DNA from: Terriglobia bacterium
GTDB taxonomy: Bacteria; Acidobacteriota; Terriglobia; Terriglobales; Acidobacteriaceae
Length of the DNA stretch: 64,000 bases
Assembly (NCBI GenBank): GCA_020072845.1
Contig: JAIQGF010000011.1
Location: 62,001 to 126,000, forward strand
Direction: 5' to 3'
The first letter of the stretch is position 1; every line of letters begins with the position of its first letter. Shown here in pieces: positions 53,021 through 61,235 of the stretch. The notes beneath the pieces were generated by a model that was given only the letters and a program-made list of their open reading frames with translations, searched no databases and was not told where the DNA came from. The position numbers and the translations under genes were made by a program.

Positions 53021-54157
53021 TTATTCCAGGTCGTGCTTGTCCGGGTTGTAGAAAAAGCGGAAGCGCAGCGCCAGGTACGGGCCGCGGTATTCGTTGGGCA
53101 GCGGCGGAAACGGATTCGAGCCGGTGATGCCGCCCCAGGCGGCGCGGTCCAGCGAAACATCGCCCGAGGGACCTGTCAGCCGCATGCCCGCCACCGAGCC
53201 GTCCTTCATGATGGCGAACTCGATCGCCACTCTTCCTTTTTTCATCAGCGGGGCGCGGGCGACTTCCGGAATCAGTTGGTACCAGTTCTGGCGGACGTCG
53301 TGCAGCACGCGCGCCAGGTAGGGACCGAAATCCACGCCCATGGTGTCGCTGAGGATGTCCATGTTGCTCTTGATGCCGCCGCCGGTGGGAAAGGCGGTGC
53401 CGTAGTCGCCGCCGGCGCCGCCGTACCCGCGCGAACCAGCCGCCGCGCGTGCTGCCTGCTCAATCGCCGATCCCGCCGACATGGCGCCGCCAAACGCCTG
53501 CTTCGCCGTCAACGCCGGCGCGCGTAGTTGCGCCGTTTCATTCTGGCTGGGCGGAGGTTGCGCGCCGCGCCCCGCATTGGGCGCCTGCTGCGGCGCGGCT
53601 TGCGCCATCGCGGGCACCGCCGGCTGCTCCGGATTTCCGGGAGGCTGCGGCGGTCCGGGACGGCGCGCGTCGCGCAGTTCGTCCAGCGTCTTGCGGTCAA
53701 TCTGCGGCGCGCGCGAAGTGGCGATGCGGTCCTTATCGGAAATGATGTTGGACTTCGGCCGCGTGGTGACCTTCTGCTCGTCCGGAGGCATCTCGAGGAA
53801 GGTGGCCTGGCGCTCGCGCAATAGATCTTCCGCGGACCGCACCGCGATCAGGCGGTGCATCGGAAAATACTTGGGTCCGGCGACGATGACGATCAGCACC
53901 AGCAGGTGAGCCACCACCGAAATCCAGAAGGCTTCCCGCAGCCGCGAACGCGACAGGTCATCCTGGAGCTGGATCAGGAGAACCGGCACTGCTACCGGAT
54001 GGTCCGTCGGCAGGTCTTCGAAATCGAAAGGAAGCCTGGCCTGGACCGTCTCCGGATGCCCATTGCGCGGCGGCGCCGGAGGTGTATTCACCGGAGCCGT
54101 ATTCACCGGAGGCGTATTCACCGGAGGCGTATTGAACGGAATTAAGGTCAGCGCCAT
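53021..54157 (-). CDS. TonB-like energy-transducing protein
   Basis: 378 aa. The start has tandem NTPPVNTPPVNTAP residues encoded by 18-bp repeats, then a cytoplasmic section and one helix (FWISVVAHLLVLIVIVAGP). A Pro/Gln/Ala-rich periplasmic linker (about 150-235) follows. The TonB C-terminal domain contains LARVLHDVRQNWYQLIPEVA, KGRVAIEFAIMKDGSVAGMRLTGPSGDVSLDRAAWGGI and PFPPLPNEYRGPYLALRFRFFYN. The unusually long cytoplasmic part before the helix is atypical. ExbB/ExbD are not adjacent. Confidence 0.87.
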   Translation of the reverse strand: MALTLIPFNTPPVNTPPVNTAPVNTPPAPPRNGHPETVQARLPFDFEDLPTDHPVAVPVLLIQLQDDLSRSRLREAFWISVVAHLLVLIVIVAGPKYFPMHRLIAVRSAEDLLRERQATFLEMPPDEQKVTTRPKSNIISDKDRIATSRAPQIDRKTLDELRDARRPGPPQPPGNPEQPAVPAMAQAAPQQAPNAGRGAQPPPSQNETAQLRAPALTAKQAFGGAMSAGSAIEQAARAAAGSRGYGGAGGDYGTAFPTGGGIKSNMDILSDTMGVDFGPYLARVLHDVRQNWYQLIPEVARAPLMKKGRVAIEFAIMKDGSVAGMRLTGPSGDVSLDRAAWGGITGSNPFPPLPNEYRGPYLALRFRFFYNPDKHDLE

Positions 54158-54359
54158 GAAGACAAAAGTTTCCCTGCGAGCCGCGCGCCCGCATTAGAGA
54201 TTAGACGCTCAGCCGCCGCAAACTGCTGCGGACCTTTTCAGCCACAGGTCAGAGGATAACGGTACTCTCTATTCTCTCACCTGATGCGCCGGAACGCACG
54301 CGCAGTCAATTACTTAACCCGGTGCGGGGGTGCGAGTTTCGCGGCGTGCTGGGGACCTG

Positions 54360-54415
54360 GGCCGCAAAAGGCCTTGCGCCTGAAGCCTAAAGCCTGAAGC
54401 CTGGAGCCTTGTGTT
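54360..54415. repeat. AAGCCTGAAGCCTAAAGCC units
   Basis: GCGCCTGAAGCCTAAAGCCT followed by GAAGCCTGGAGCC lies directly before the GH3 gene and leaves no room for a clear ribosome-binding site. Confidence 0.6.
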
Positions 54416-54426
54416 ACGCTTCGCTC

Positions 54427-56346
54427 ATGCTCAAAAGATTGGCCCTGGTGACTGCGCTGCTCGTCTTCTTCGCTAGCGGCGCGATGGCCAGGGGCCGCAA
54501 GGCGCGCTTCTCCGCCTTCGGCCCGGTGCAACTGGACCGCGATGGCGACAAGTGGGCGCAGAGGACGCTGAAGAAGCTGACCCTGGAAGAAAAGATCGGG
54601 CAGATGTTGCTGGTCTGGGCGCGGGCCGAGTTTCTCAACCTCGACAGTCCGGAATTCACCCGGCTGCGCGACATGATCCGCAAGTATCACCTCGGCTGCT
54701 TTGGGCTCACCGTGCCGGTGGATGGCCCGTTCGTGCTGCGCAACCAGCCCTACGAAGCGGCCATGCTCACCAACCAGTTGCAGCTCGACTCCGCGCTGCC
54801 GCTGCTGATCGGAGCGGACTTCGAGCGCGGCCTCTCCATGCGCCTCTACGGCGCTACCGTGTTTCCCCATTCCATGGCCTTCGGCGCCGACGGCAACCCC
54901 GCCGACGTCGAGACCTCAGGCCGGATCACCGGCGTGGAAGCCCGCGCCATCGGCGTGCACTGGAACTTCTTCCCCGATGCCGACGTCAATTCCAACCCGG
55001 CGAATCCGGTGATCAATACCCGCTCCTACGGCGAAGACCCGCAGCAGGTGAGCGCACTGGCGGCGGCCTACATCAAGGGAGCGCATGAAGCGGGAATGCT
55101 GGTCACGGCCAAGCATTTCCCCGGACACGGCGATACCGCCACCAACTCGCACCTGAGCCTGGCGGAGGTCAATGGCGACCTGCAGCGGCTGCAATCGGTT
55201 GAGCTCCCGCCCTTCCAGGCCGCCATCAACGCCGGCGTGGACGCGGTGATGATCGCGCACGTTACCGTGCCGGCCTTGGAGCCCGACCCCAACACGGTGG
55301 CGACCACCTCGCATGCGGTCGTTACCGGCCTGCTGAAAAACAAAATGGGATTCCAGGGGCTGGTGGTCACCGATGCCCTCGACATGAACGCCCTGATGCG
55401 GATTTACGCCCGCTCGCCGAATCCCTCGGGCGCCGCGGCGGTGGCGGCGGTGAAGGCCGGCAACGACATGGTTCTGATCCCGCTGGACATTGACGGCGCC
55501 TACAACGGTTTGTTGCAGGCGGCGCGCAGCGGCGAAATCCCGGAGGCGCAGATCAACCAATCGGCCCTGAAGGTGCTGCGCGCCAAGGCCTCGCTGGGCC
55601 TGCACAAGGCCCGCCTGGTGGACCTCGACAAGGTGCCGGAGCTGGTGGCGCTGCCCGGCAACCTCGCTTTCGGGCAGCACGTGGCCGACGCGGCCGTCAC
55701 CCTGGTCCGTGACAACCGCAAACTGCTTCCGCTCAAGCGCCAAATCGCGGGAACCGCGGCCATCGTCAATCCGTATCTTAAGGTGGAGGAAACCCGCAAC
55801 CGGGTGATGGCCGTCATTTTTACCGACGACCTCCGCTTCGAGTACGGCCGCGTCTTCGAGCGCGAGTTACGCGCGCGCGTGCCCGATGCGCGGGTCTTTT
55901 ACGTGGATCGGCGCATCGCAGCCGCCTTGACGCCGCCGATTGTCGCTGCCGTCGAAGAGGCGCAGGTAGTGCTGGCGCCGGTGTTCCTGGGCCCGATGGC
56001 CAGCAACGAGATGAAGAATTCGCTCGGTTTGCCGCGCGATATGAATGCGCTCATCGAGGCCATCCTGCAGCGCGTCCCGGAGCGCACCGCGATGATTGCC
56101 TTGGGAAACCCGTACCTCGCCGCCGAGTTCCCCACGGTGCAGAATTATCTGTGCACGTTTTCGTTCACTACCGTGTCGGAACTCAGCGCCATCCGCGCGC
56201 TGTTCGGCGAGATCGCGATTCGCGGCCGCCTGCCGGTCACCATTCCCGGCATCGCACAACGCGGCGAGGGTATTGACCGGCCGCAGCAGGTTGGCCGAGG
56301 AGGGACTAAATTCAATGTCAGGACAAAAACTGTTTCCGCCCCGTAA
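54427..56346 (+). CDS. Exported GH3 family beta-N-acetylhexosaminidase-like enzyme
   Basis: 639 aa with signal peptide (LALVTALLVFFASGAMA). The GH3 barrel has LTLEEKIGQMLLVW, the NagZ-type motif KHFPGHGDT at about residues 229-237 and the nucleophile Asp in VVTDALDMNAL. In NagZ enzymes the motif continues DSH, where Asp and His act as acid/base; here it is NSH (Asn240, His242), so the Asp is replaced. A second GH3_C-like domain (about 420-610) is present as in two-domain forms. Likely substrate is GlcNAc-containing glycan such as peptidoglycan fragments. Confidence 0.85.
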   Translation: MLKRLALVTALLVFFASGAMARGRKARFSAFGPVQLDRDGDKWAQRTLKKLTLEEKIGQMLLVWARAEFLNLDSPEFTRLRDMIRKYHLGCFGLTVPVDGPFVLRNQPYEAAMLTNQLQLDSALPLLIGADFERGLSMRLYGATVFPHSMAFGADGNPADVETSGRITGVEARAIGVHWNFFPDADVNSNPANPVINTRSYGEDPQQVSALAAAYIKGAHEAGMLVTAKHFPGHGDTATNSHLSLAEVNGDLQRLQSVELPPFQAAINAGVDAVMIAHVTVPALEPDPNTVATTSHAVVTGLLKNKMGFQGLVVTDALDMNALMRIYARSPNPSGAAAVAAVKAGNDMVLIPLDIDGAYNGLLQAARSGEIPEAQINQSALKVLRAKASLGLHKARLVDLDKVPELVALPGNLAFGQHVADAAVTLVRDNRKLLPLKRQIAGTAAIVNPYLKVEETRNRVMAVIFTDDLRFEYGRVFERELRARVPDARVFYVDRRIAAALTPPIVAAVEEAQVVLAPVFLGPMASNEMKNSLGLPRDMNALIEAILQRVPERTAMIALGNPYLAAEFPTVQNYLCTFSFTTVSELSAIRALFGEIAIRGRLPVTIPGIAQRGEGIDRPQQVGRGGTKFNVRTKTVSAP

Positions 56347-56953
56347 ACCAGCCGGTTGGCCCACCCTTGTCCCGCGCGCTTTTCGCGGGACAGGGTGGGT
56401 TGTTGCGCATACCCTTCTCGCCTTCGCCGCGCTGGCCTTTCTCGCCAGTTGCACCGTCCACGAGGACCGCACCGCCAGCGGCGAAAAGAAGGTGGACATC
56501 AGCACCCCCTTCGGCAACCTGAACGTGAACACCGACGTCGACGTGAAGGACACCGGGCTGCCGGTCTATCCCGGGGCTCAACGTGTTACCGACGGGGAAA
56601 GAGACAAGCACGCCGCCAATGTCAACCTTTCGGTCGGCGGCATCGGGCTGAAGGTGGTGGCCATCAAGTACCGCAGTGACGATCCGCCTGACAAGGTGCT
56701 GGCGTTTTATCGTCCCAAGATGAAGGATTTCGGCGGTAAGTTCCTGGAATGCCAGCAGCAGGGCTTCGTCACTTACAACCACGTTGACGACAGCAAAGAG
56801 ATTACCTGCGACAAAGGCTCGCACAACGGCACGAACATCGAATTGAAGGCGGGCACGCCCGACCGGCAGCACATCGTGGCCGTCAAGCCCATCGATTCCG
56901 GCAGCGAGTTCGCGTTGGTCTACGTGATGAAGCGGGGCAAGGAAGGCATGTAA
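56315..56953 (+). CDS. Lipoprotein of unknown function with repeat-extended signal peptide
   Basis: 212 aa from ATG 56315 with GAGGAGG upstream. The lipobox is FLASC (Cys near residue 46) after a hydrophobic stretch (TLLAFAALAFLAS). The mature part contains VYPGAQRV, ANVNLSVGGIGLKVVAIKYRSDDPPDKVLAFYRPKMKDFGG and YVMKRGKEG, a type often seen in Acidobacteria. Residues about 15-30 (WPTLVPRAFRGTGWV) are encoded by a palindromic repeat, making the n-region unusually long. Confidence 0.8.
   Translation: MSGQKLFPPRKPAGWPTLVPRAFRGTGWVVAHTLLAFAALAFLASCTVHEDRTASGEKKVDISTPFGNLNVNTDVDVKDTGLPVYPGAQRVTDGERDKHAANVNLSVGGIGLKVVAIKYRSDDPPDKVLAFYRPKMKDFGGKFLECQQQGFVTYNHVDDSKEITCDKGSHNGTNIELKAGTPDRQHIVAVKPIDSGSEFALVYVMKRGKEGM
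56358..56400. repeat. Long palindrome CCCACCCTTGTCCCGCG inside a signal peptide
   Basis: CCCACCCTTGTCCCGCG and CGCGGGACAGGGTGGG form a near-perfect stem (one bulged T) with a CGCTTTT loop. It resembles a REP-type dispersed repeat and lies within the coding sequence of the lipoprotein. Confidence 0.8.
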
Positions 56954-57069
56954 GCTTGATTGCGGAATTGGAGAATTGCGGAATCGGGTAATTGAGACCG
57001 GTTCCGCTTTTTCAATTCCGCAGTTCCGCAGTTACTCAATTCCGCAATTCCTTCCCACGGTTATCCACT

Positions 57070-57317
57070 TTGACAACATCACACTGGCGCTTTCCGGTTG
57101 ACCCATCAACCGCGGTAGCGCAACTTGGGAACCGGGCAATACCCAAGTCCGCCGCCATTGGGCCGTACACAACCATGTCGGAGGCGGCGGCAACATTTAG
57201 GGCCCCAGTGCGCCGAGTCCGACGGGACCAGCCGTAAAATTACCTCGGTGCTGTTCTCTGGAGCCTTAAGGAACCGGCGCATGTCTCGGGGGAGAACCGC
57301 GCCGGTTTTTATTTTTT
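57070..57317 (+). ncRNA. Structured RNA candidate ending in an intrinsic terminator
   Basis: Four stems are visible: ACTTGGG/CCCAAGT (57123-57148), CCGCCGCC/GGCGGCGG (57149-57190), GCGCCGAG/CTCGGTGC (57210-57251) and AACCGGCGC/GCGCCGGTT (57272-57307) followed by a T-run. An upstream CCGGTT at 57094 could pair with AACCGG of the last stem, as in an attenuator. TTGACA at 57070 may be a -35 box. It matches no RNA family I can recognise, and there is no ORF with coding character. It could be a small RNA or a leader of the oxidoreductase gene 110 bp downstream. Confidence 0.5.
57272..57317 (+). terminator. Strong intrinsic terminator
   Basis: AACCGGCGC and GCGCCGGTT form a 9-bp stem enclosing a nested TCTC-GGGG-GAGA hairpin, followed by TTTTTATTTTTT. 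No plus-strand gene ends nearby, so it terminates the candidate RNA or a leader. Confidence 0.85.
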
Positions 57318-57427
57318 CGGTCGACGGCTGACGGTCGACAGTCGACGGCCAAGTTACATTCGCCGTCGACCGTCGACCGTCGACTTTCTTCTGCGATAAA
57401 ATCCCCAGTAATTCCTGATCATTTCCT

Positions 57428-58387
57428 ATGAAAGCCGCTGTCATTACGCGTTATGGCGGGCCCGAGGTGCTCCAGATCCGCGACGTTCCGGACCCGCAGC
57501 CCAACCCTGGCCAGGTGCTGGTGCGCGTGGAGGCCGCGGGCGTGAATTTTGCCGACATCATGGCGGCGCGCGGCGGCTATCCCGGAACCCCGGAGCCGCC
57601 CCTGGTTGCCGGGCGCGAGTTCGCCGGACGTCGCCAGGATACTGGCGAGCGCGTCATGGGATACACCCAGAGCAAGGCCTTCACGGAAACGATCGCAACC
57701 TCCCCGGACCTGATGTGGCCGGTGCCGGAGCAATGGTCTGCGACCGAGGCGGCGGCCTTCCCGGTCAATTACTTCACCGCTTATTTCGCTTACTGGAAAG
57801 CCGGATTGCTGGGCGAAACCGCTCGCCGCAAGCGCGTGCTGATCCATGCCGTCGCCGGCGGCGTGGGCACGGCGGCAGTCCAGATCGGCGGCGTGCTTCA
57901 GGTGGAGATGTACGGCACCTCGTCCTCGGATGAAAAGCTGGCCGCGGTGCAAAAGCTCGGTCTTCAGCACCCGATCAATTACCAGCGTGACGATTACGAA
58001 GAAAAAATTCGCCAGCTGACCGGCGGCGAGGGTGTGGACGCCGTCTTTGAGATGCTGGGCGGCGAGCATGTCGCCAGGAGCGTCCGCTGCCTTGCGTTTC
58101 GCGGCCGCGTCATCACCTACGGCGCCGCCACCGGCGAGCGCGCCTCGCTCGATCCGCGAATCCTGTACGACAAGCAAACCAGCGTGCACGGCTTGTGGCT
58201 GGCGAAAATGTCGCAGCGCCCGGAACTCATGCGCCCGGCCTGGGCACTATTGCAACAGTGGATTGACGCCGGGCGCCTGCATCCCGTCGTCGGCCACGTG
58301 CTGCCGCTGGAGAAAATCGCCGACGCCTACCGCCTGTTGCTGGAGAGAAAGAATTACGGGAAAGTGGTCTTGGTGATCGGTGGCTAG
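57428..58387 (+). CDS. Zinc-type/quinone oxidoreductase (MDR family)
   Basis: NAD(P)H-dependent medium-chain reductase, 319 aa, close to NADPH:quinone reductase. MKAAVITRYGGPEVLQIRDVPDPQPNPGQVLVRV starts the GroES-like domain, AAGVNFADIMAARGGYPGTP matches the quinone reductase signature, and VLIHAVAGGVGTAAVQIGG is the nucleotide-binding motif. No zinc ligands are seen. The start ATG follows a TAAAATCC box. Confidence 0.92.
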   Translation: MKAAVITRYGGPEVLQIRDVPDPQPNPGQVLVRVEAAGVNFADIMAARGGYPGTPEPPLVAGREFAGRRQDTGERVMGYTQSKAFTETIATSPDLMWPVPEQWSATEAAAFPVNYFTAYFAYWKAGLLGETARRKRVLIHAVAGGVGTAAVQIGGVLQVEMYGTSSSDEKLAAVQKLGLQHPINYQRDDYEEKIRQLTGGEGVDAVFEMLGGEHVARSVRCLAFRGRVITYGAATGERASLDPRILYDKQTSVHGLWLAKMSQRPELMRPAWALLQQWIDAGRLHPVVGHVLPLEKIADAYRLLLERKNYGKVVLVIGG

Positions 58388-58407
58388 AAGCTGCTGATAG
58401 GTGGCTA

Positions 58408-58812
58408 ATGAACTTGGGGGTCGCAGTGCCATTCCGAAAATTGATCTTCTGCGCAGCCATTTTGCTGCTGATCGCCAGCACCGCTACCGCCGCCGACATA
58501 CCGCAACTCAGCGCCGACGCCGGCCCCTGCTGGGCAGAGTTCACCGTCACCGACGCCGCCCACAAGCCGGTTTATCTCGCCAAGATCAACACCATCGTGC
58601 GCTACGGATTCATGAGCAAGCGCAAGACCGAGCTGGAACTCTCCACCGATTCCAACGGCAGAGGCAAGTTCACCGGCCTGCCGCACGACGTCAAAAAGCC
58701 GCTCGCATTCACCATCACCTACCAGGACCAATCGAAAACCGTGACCCACGATCCGGCCACCAACTGTCACGCCGCCTTCGATGTCGCGTTGGACGGAACA
58801 GCTGCCAAGTGA
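58408..58812 (+). CDS. Small exported protein of unknown function
   Basis: 134 aa. The signal peptide (LIFCAAILLLIASTATAAD) is followed by a beta-rich domain with two Cys (GPCWAEFTV near the start and TNCHAAFDV near the end) that may form a disulfide. The fold may be Ig- or carboxypeptidase-regulatory-like (TDSNGRGKFTGLP), which is only a suggestion. Confidence 0.7.
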   Translation: MNLGVAVPFRKLIFCAAILLLIASTATAADIPQLSADAGPCWAEFTVTDAAHKPVYLAKINTIVRYGFMSKRKTELELSTDSNGRGKFTGLPHDVKKPLAFTITYQDQSKTVTHDPATNCHAAFDVALDGTAAK

Positions 58813-59089
58813 TCCGCGTCGCTAGATACGCCAAGAAGCGCCGGCCGCCTGTATGAATTCCGGTGAACTTGGGCCGAAGGGCGCGCTTGACACGGTAGTG
58901 AAACGGGTGTGAAATGAGCGGCACTTTGAAGGTCGGTGCCGCCAGATTCTGCCCCCCAGGCATTCGGACCCAGAAGCTCTCGGGAAAACTTATGAGCGGA
59001 TTGCAGGCCGGACAAAATTTGTCTGGCGGTGCACGTTTCGCTGGTGGGCGGGTTATCAGGAAACAGTTTTGCATCTCACAGGAGTGGCT

Positions 59090-61027
59090 ATGAATTCCAG
59101 CATCCCAGGAAAGAATGCCCAGCCGAGGTGGTCCGTATGGCTGGTTCTTTTCACCCTAACTGCAGCGGCAGTTGCTTCGGCCCAACAGAAAAAGCCGGCG
59201 GCACCACCGGCTGCTGCACCCCACGCAGCCGCTCCGAGCAGGCCAGCTCCGAGCGCGCCGCGCTCGGCCCCCGCGCAGAACCCGGGCGCCAACGCGAATC
59301 GCGGTATGGGCGGTGGGGGCGCCAACGCCAATCGTGGAATGGGTGGCCCGGGCGCCAACACGAATCGCGGCATGGGAGCGGGCGCCAACGCCAATCGTGG
59401 GGCAGGCACGTACTCCAATCCCGGACAGGCGGGCGCCAATCGCGGAATGGGCGGAACGGGCGCCAACACGAATCGCGGCATGGGAGCGGGCGCCAACGCC
59501 AATCGTGGGGCAGGCAGTTACTCCAATCCCGGACAGGCGGGCGCCAATCGCGGAGCGGGCGCCAACGCGAATCGCGGGACGGCAGGCGCCAATAATCGCG
59601 CGGGTGGGGCGGCAGGCGCGAACAACCGCGCGGGTGGCGCCAACGCAAATCGTGGGACGGTGGGCGCGAACAATCGCGCGGGTGGCATGAACAATCGCGC
59701 GGGCGGTGCGAACGCGAATCGCGCGGGTGGCGCCAACAACCGCGCGGGTGGCATGAACAACCGCGCAGTTGGCGGAGTCAACCGGCATCAGCCGGCAGGA
59801 AGCAGGCAAGTGGCCCTGAGGAATGGCGGGCACGCGACTTTCCGTAAGGACGGCCATGTCCGTTCCATCCAGACAGCTCACGGAATGAGGATCGAGCACG
59901 GAGTGCGCGGCGGGCGGCGCGTTGAGAGTATGCACAACGGGCGCCGGGTGGTGAGCTACGGACGGCACGGCGGATACAGCCAGCGTGCCTACTATAGCCA
60001 TGGCGGCCGGGCCTATTCCCAGCGCACCTACTATCGAGGCGGACACTACTACGCCTATGGGTATCGTAACTACTACTATGGAGGCCATCCATACTACGGT
60101 TACGCTCCCGCCTATTACTATCGTCCCGCCTACTATGGATGGGCCTACAATCCCTGGCCGTCGCCGGTTTATTACAACTGGGGTTGGGCCGGGCAGCCGT
60201 GGTACGGCGCTTACGGCGCCTACTACTATCAGCCGTATCCGTCATATCCGTATGCCTCACTTTGGCTCACCGACTACGTGATTGCCGCGAATCTTCGCGC
60301 TGCTTATGAGGCCCAGCAGGAGAACGGTGCTCTCGTTCCCCCGGCAATTGCGAATGCGTCAGCCGACGAAATCGCTGCCTTGTGGTCCACCGATCCGCTG
60401 GTTGCTGCCCAGCTCCGGGCTACCTACGGGGTTTACATGTTGGGTGGCGGAGCTCCGCAAGGCGGTAAGAACGTAACCCTGACTAACGACCTGAAGCAGG
60501 CGATCGCCAACCAGATCAAGAACGAGATCGCGGCGGAAAAAGAAGCGGCGGCTAACGGCCAGCAGGATGCCGCTCCGGGCGGAGACCAGGTGCCGGCGGC
60601 GCTCGATCCCAACGTACTCGTCTTCGTGGTATCCAGCGACGAGAATCTAACCACCTCGGATGGTGACGAGTGCACGCTGACTCCTGGCGACGTGGTTTCC
60701 CGGGCCAGTGACCAGCCGGACGGCGACAACATGGTGGACGCGCTCGTCAAGGCCAGTAAGAAAGGTGAGTGCCCGCTTGACGCTATCGTGGGCATATCCG
60801 TCGACGAGCTGCAGGAGATGCACAATCAACTGCGGATTCAGATGGATGATGGGCTTAAGGAGTTGGCCGCAAAGCAGGGCAAGAACGGACTGCCGGCCGC
60901 GCCCGATACCCACACTCAGCCTGGAGAAGTCCCGGAACCCACGCCGGACAAGAACGTGGCCAGCGATCTGGAACAGCAACAGAAGGAAGCTGACCAGGCG
61001 GAGGCGGAAGCCAAGCAGCCCAACTGA
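59090..61027 (+). CDS. Exported Asn/Gly/Ala-repeat and Tyr-rich surface protein
   Basis: 645 aa from ATG 59090 after GGAG. The signal peptide ends near VASAQQ. Residues about 70-235 are tandem units of GANANRGMGG, GANNRAGG and TYSNPGQAGANRG, encoded by DNA repeats such as GCGGGCGCCAACGCCAATCG. A His/Arg/Gly section with VALRNGGHATFRKDGHVRSI follows. A Tyr/Gly/Pro-rich segment (RNYYYGGHPYYGYAPAYYYR) comes next. The globular C-terminal part (about 390-640) contains LWSTDPLVAAQLRATYGVY, VLVFVVSSDENLTTSDGDECTLTPGDVV and a Glu/Gln-rich coiled end. A surface or matrix protein is likely. Confidence 0.8.
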   Translation: MNSSIPGKNAQPRWSVWLVLFTLTAAAVASAQQKKPAAPPAAAPHAAAPSRPAPSAPRSAPAQNPGANANRGMGGGGANANRGMGGPGANTNRGMGAGANANRGAGTYSNPGQAGANRGMGGTGANTNRGMGAGANANRGAGSYSNPGQAGANRGAGANANRGTAGANNRAGGAAGANNRAGGANANRGTVGANNRAGGMNNRAGGANANRAGGANNRAGGMNNRAVGGVNRHQPAGSRQVALRNGGHATFRKDGHVRSIQTAHGMRIEHGVRGGRRVESMHNGRRVVSYGRHGGYSQRAYYSHGGRAYSQRTYYRGGHYYAYGYRNYYYGGHPYYGYAPAYYYRPAYYGWAYNPWPSPVYYNWGWAGQPWYGAYGAYYYQPYPSYPYASLWLTDYVIAANLRAAYEAQQENGALVPPAIANASADEIAALWSTDPLVAAQLRATYGVYMLGGGAPQGGKNVTLTNDLKQAIANQIKNEIAAEKEAAANGQQDAAPGGDQVPAALDPNVLVFVVSSDENLTTSDGDECTLTPGDVVSRASDQPDGDNMVDALVKASKKGECPLDAIVGISVDELQEMHNQLRIQMDDGLKELAAKQGKNGLPAAPDTHTQPGEVPEPTPDKNVASDLEQQQKEADQAEAEAKQPN

Positions 61028-61235
61028 GGTGGCAGGCAGCCCTGAACCGCAATCGGGGTACGCTGTTTACGGTTGGAAACGGGAGCGTCGTGCAACAGGG
61101 GCACGGCGCTCCCCGCTTTTTGCGGCAAGAAATAAACCCTAAGCGGGCGCAACGCCCCTCTCACCCGAAAATAAGAATGCCGGCCAAACCTCGGCCGGCA
61201 ATCACCAGATCACCCAATCAGCAAATCGGCAAATC
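61028..61235. other. Convergent spacer with GCCGGCC hairpin and AATC repeats
   Basis: GCCGGCCAAACCTCGGCCGGC at about 61181-61200 can form a hairpin, without a clear T-run. ATCACCAGATCACCCAATCA and GCAAATCGGCAAATC units follow up to the CsgG gene end. No gene is seen. Confidence 0.5.

Larger units (their letters stand above)
56954..57427. other. Gene-free spacer: two inverted arrays and a structured region
   Basis: 56958-57055 carries ATTGCGGAATTGGAGAATTG units and the complementary TCAATTCCGCAGTTCCGCAG. 57070-57317 is the structured RNA candidate listed separately. 57319-57385 holds GGTCGACGGCTGACGGTCGA and CGTCGACCGTCGACCGTCGA. TAAAATCC at 57397 is a -10-like box for the oxidoreductase gene. 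Confidence 0.7.

Noticed and set aside
57121-57260. Cobalamin riboswitch or T-box
   Set aside because: GGGAACCGGG and AACCGCG fragments resemble parts of these motifs, but the B12 box, the AGGGTGGNACCGCG sequence and the required order are missing.
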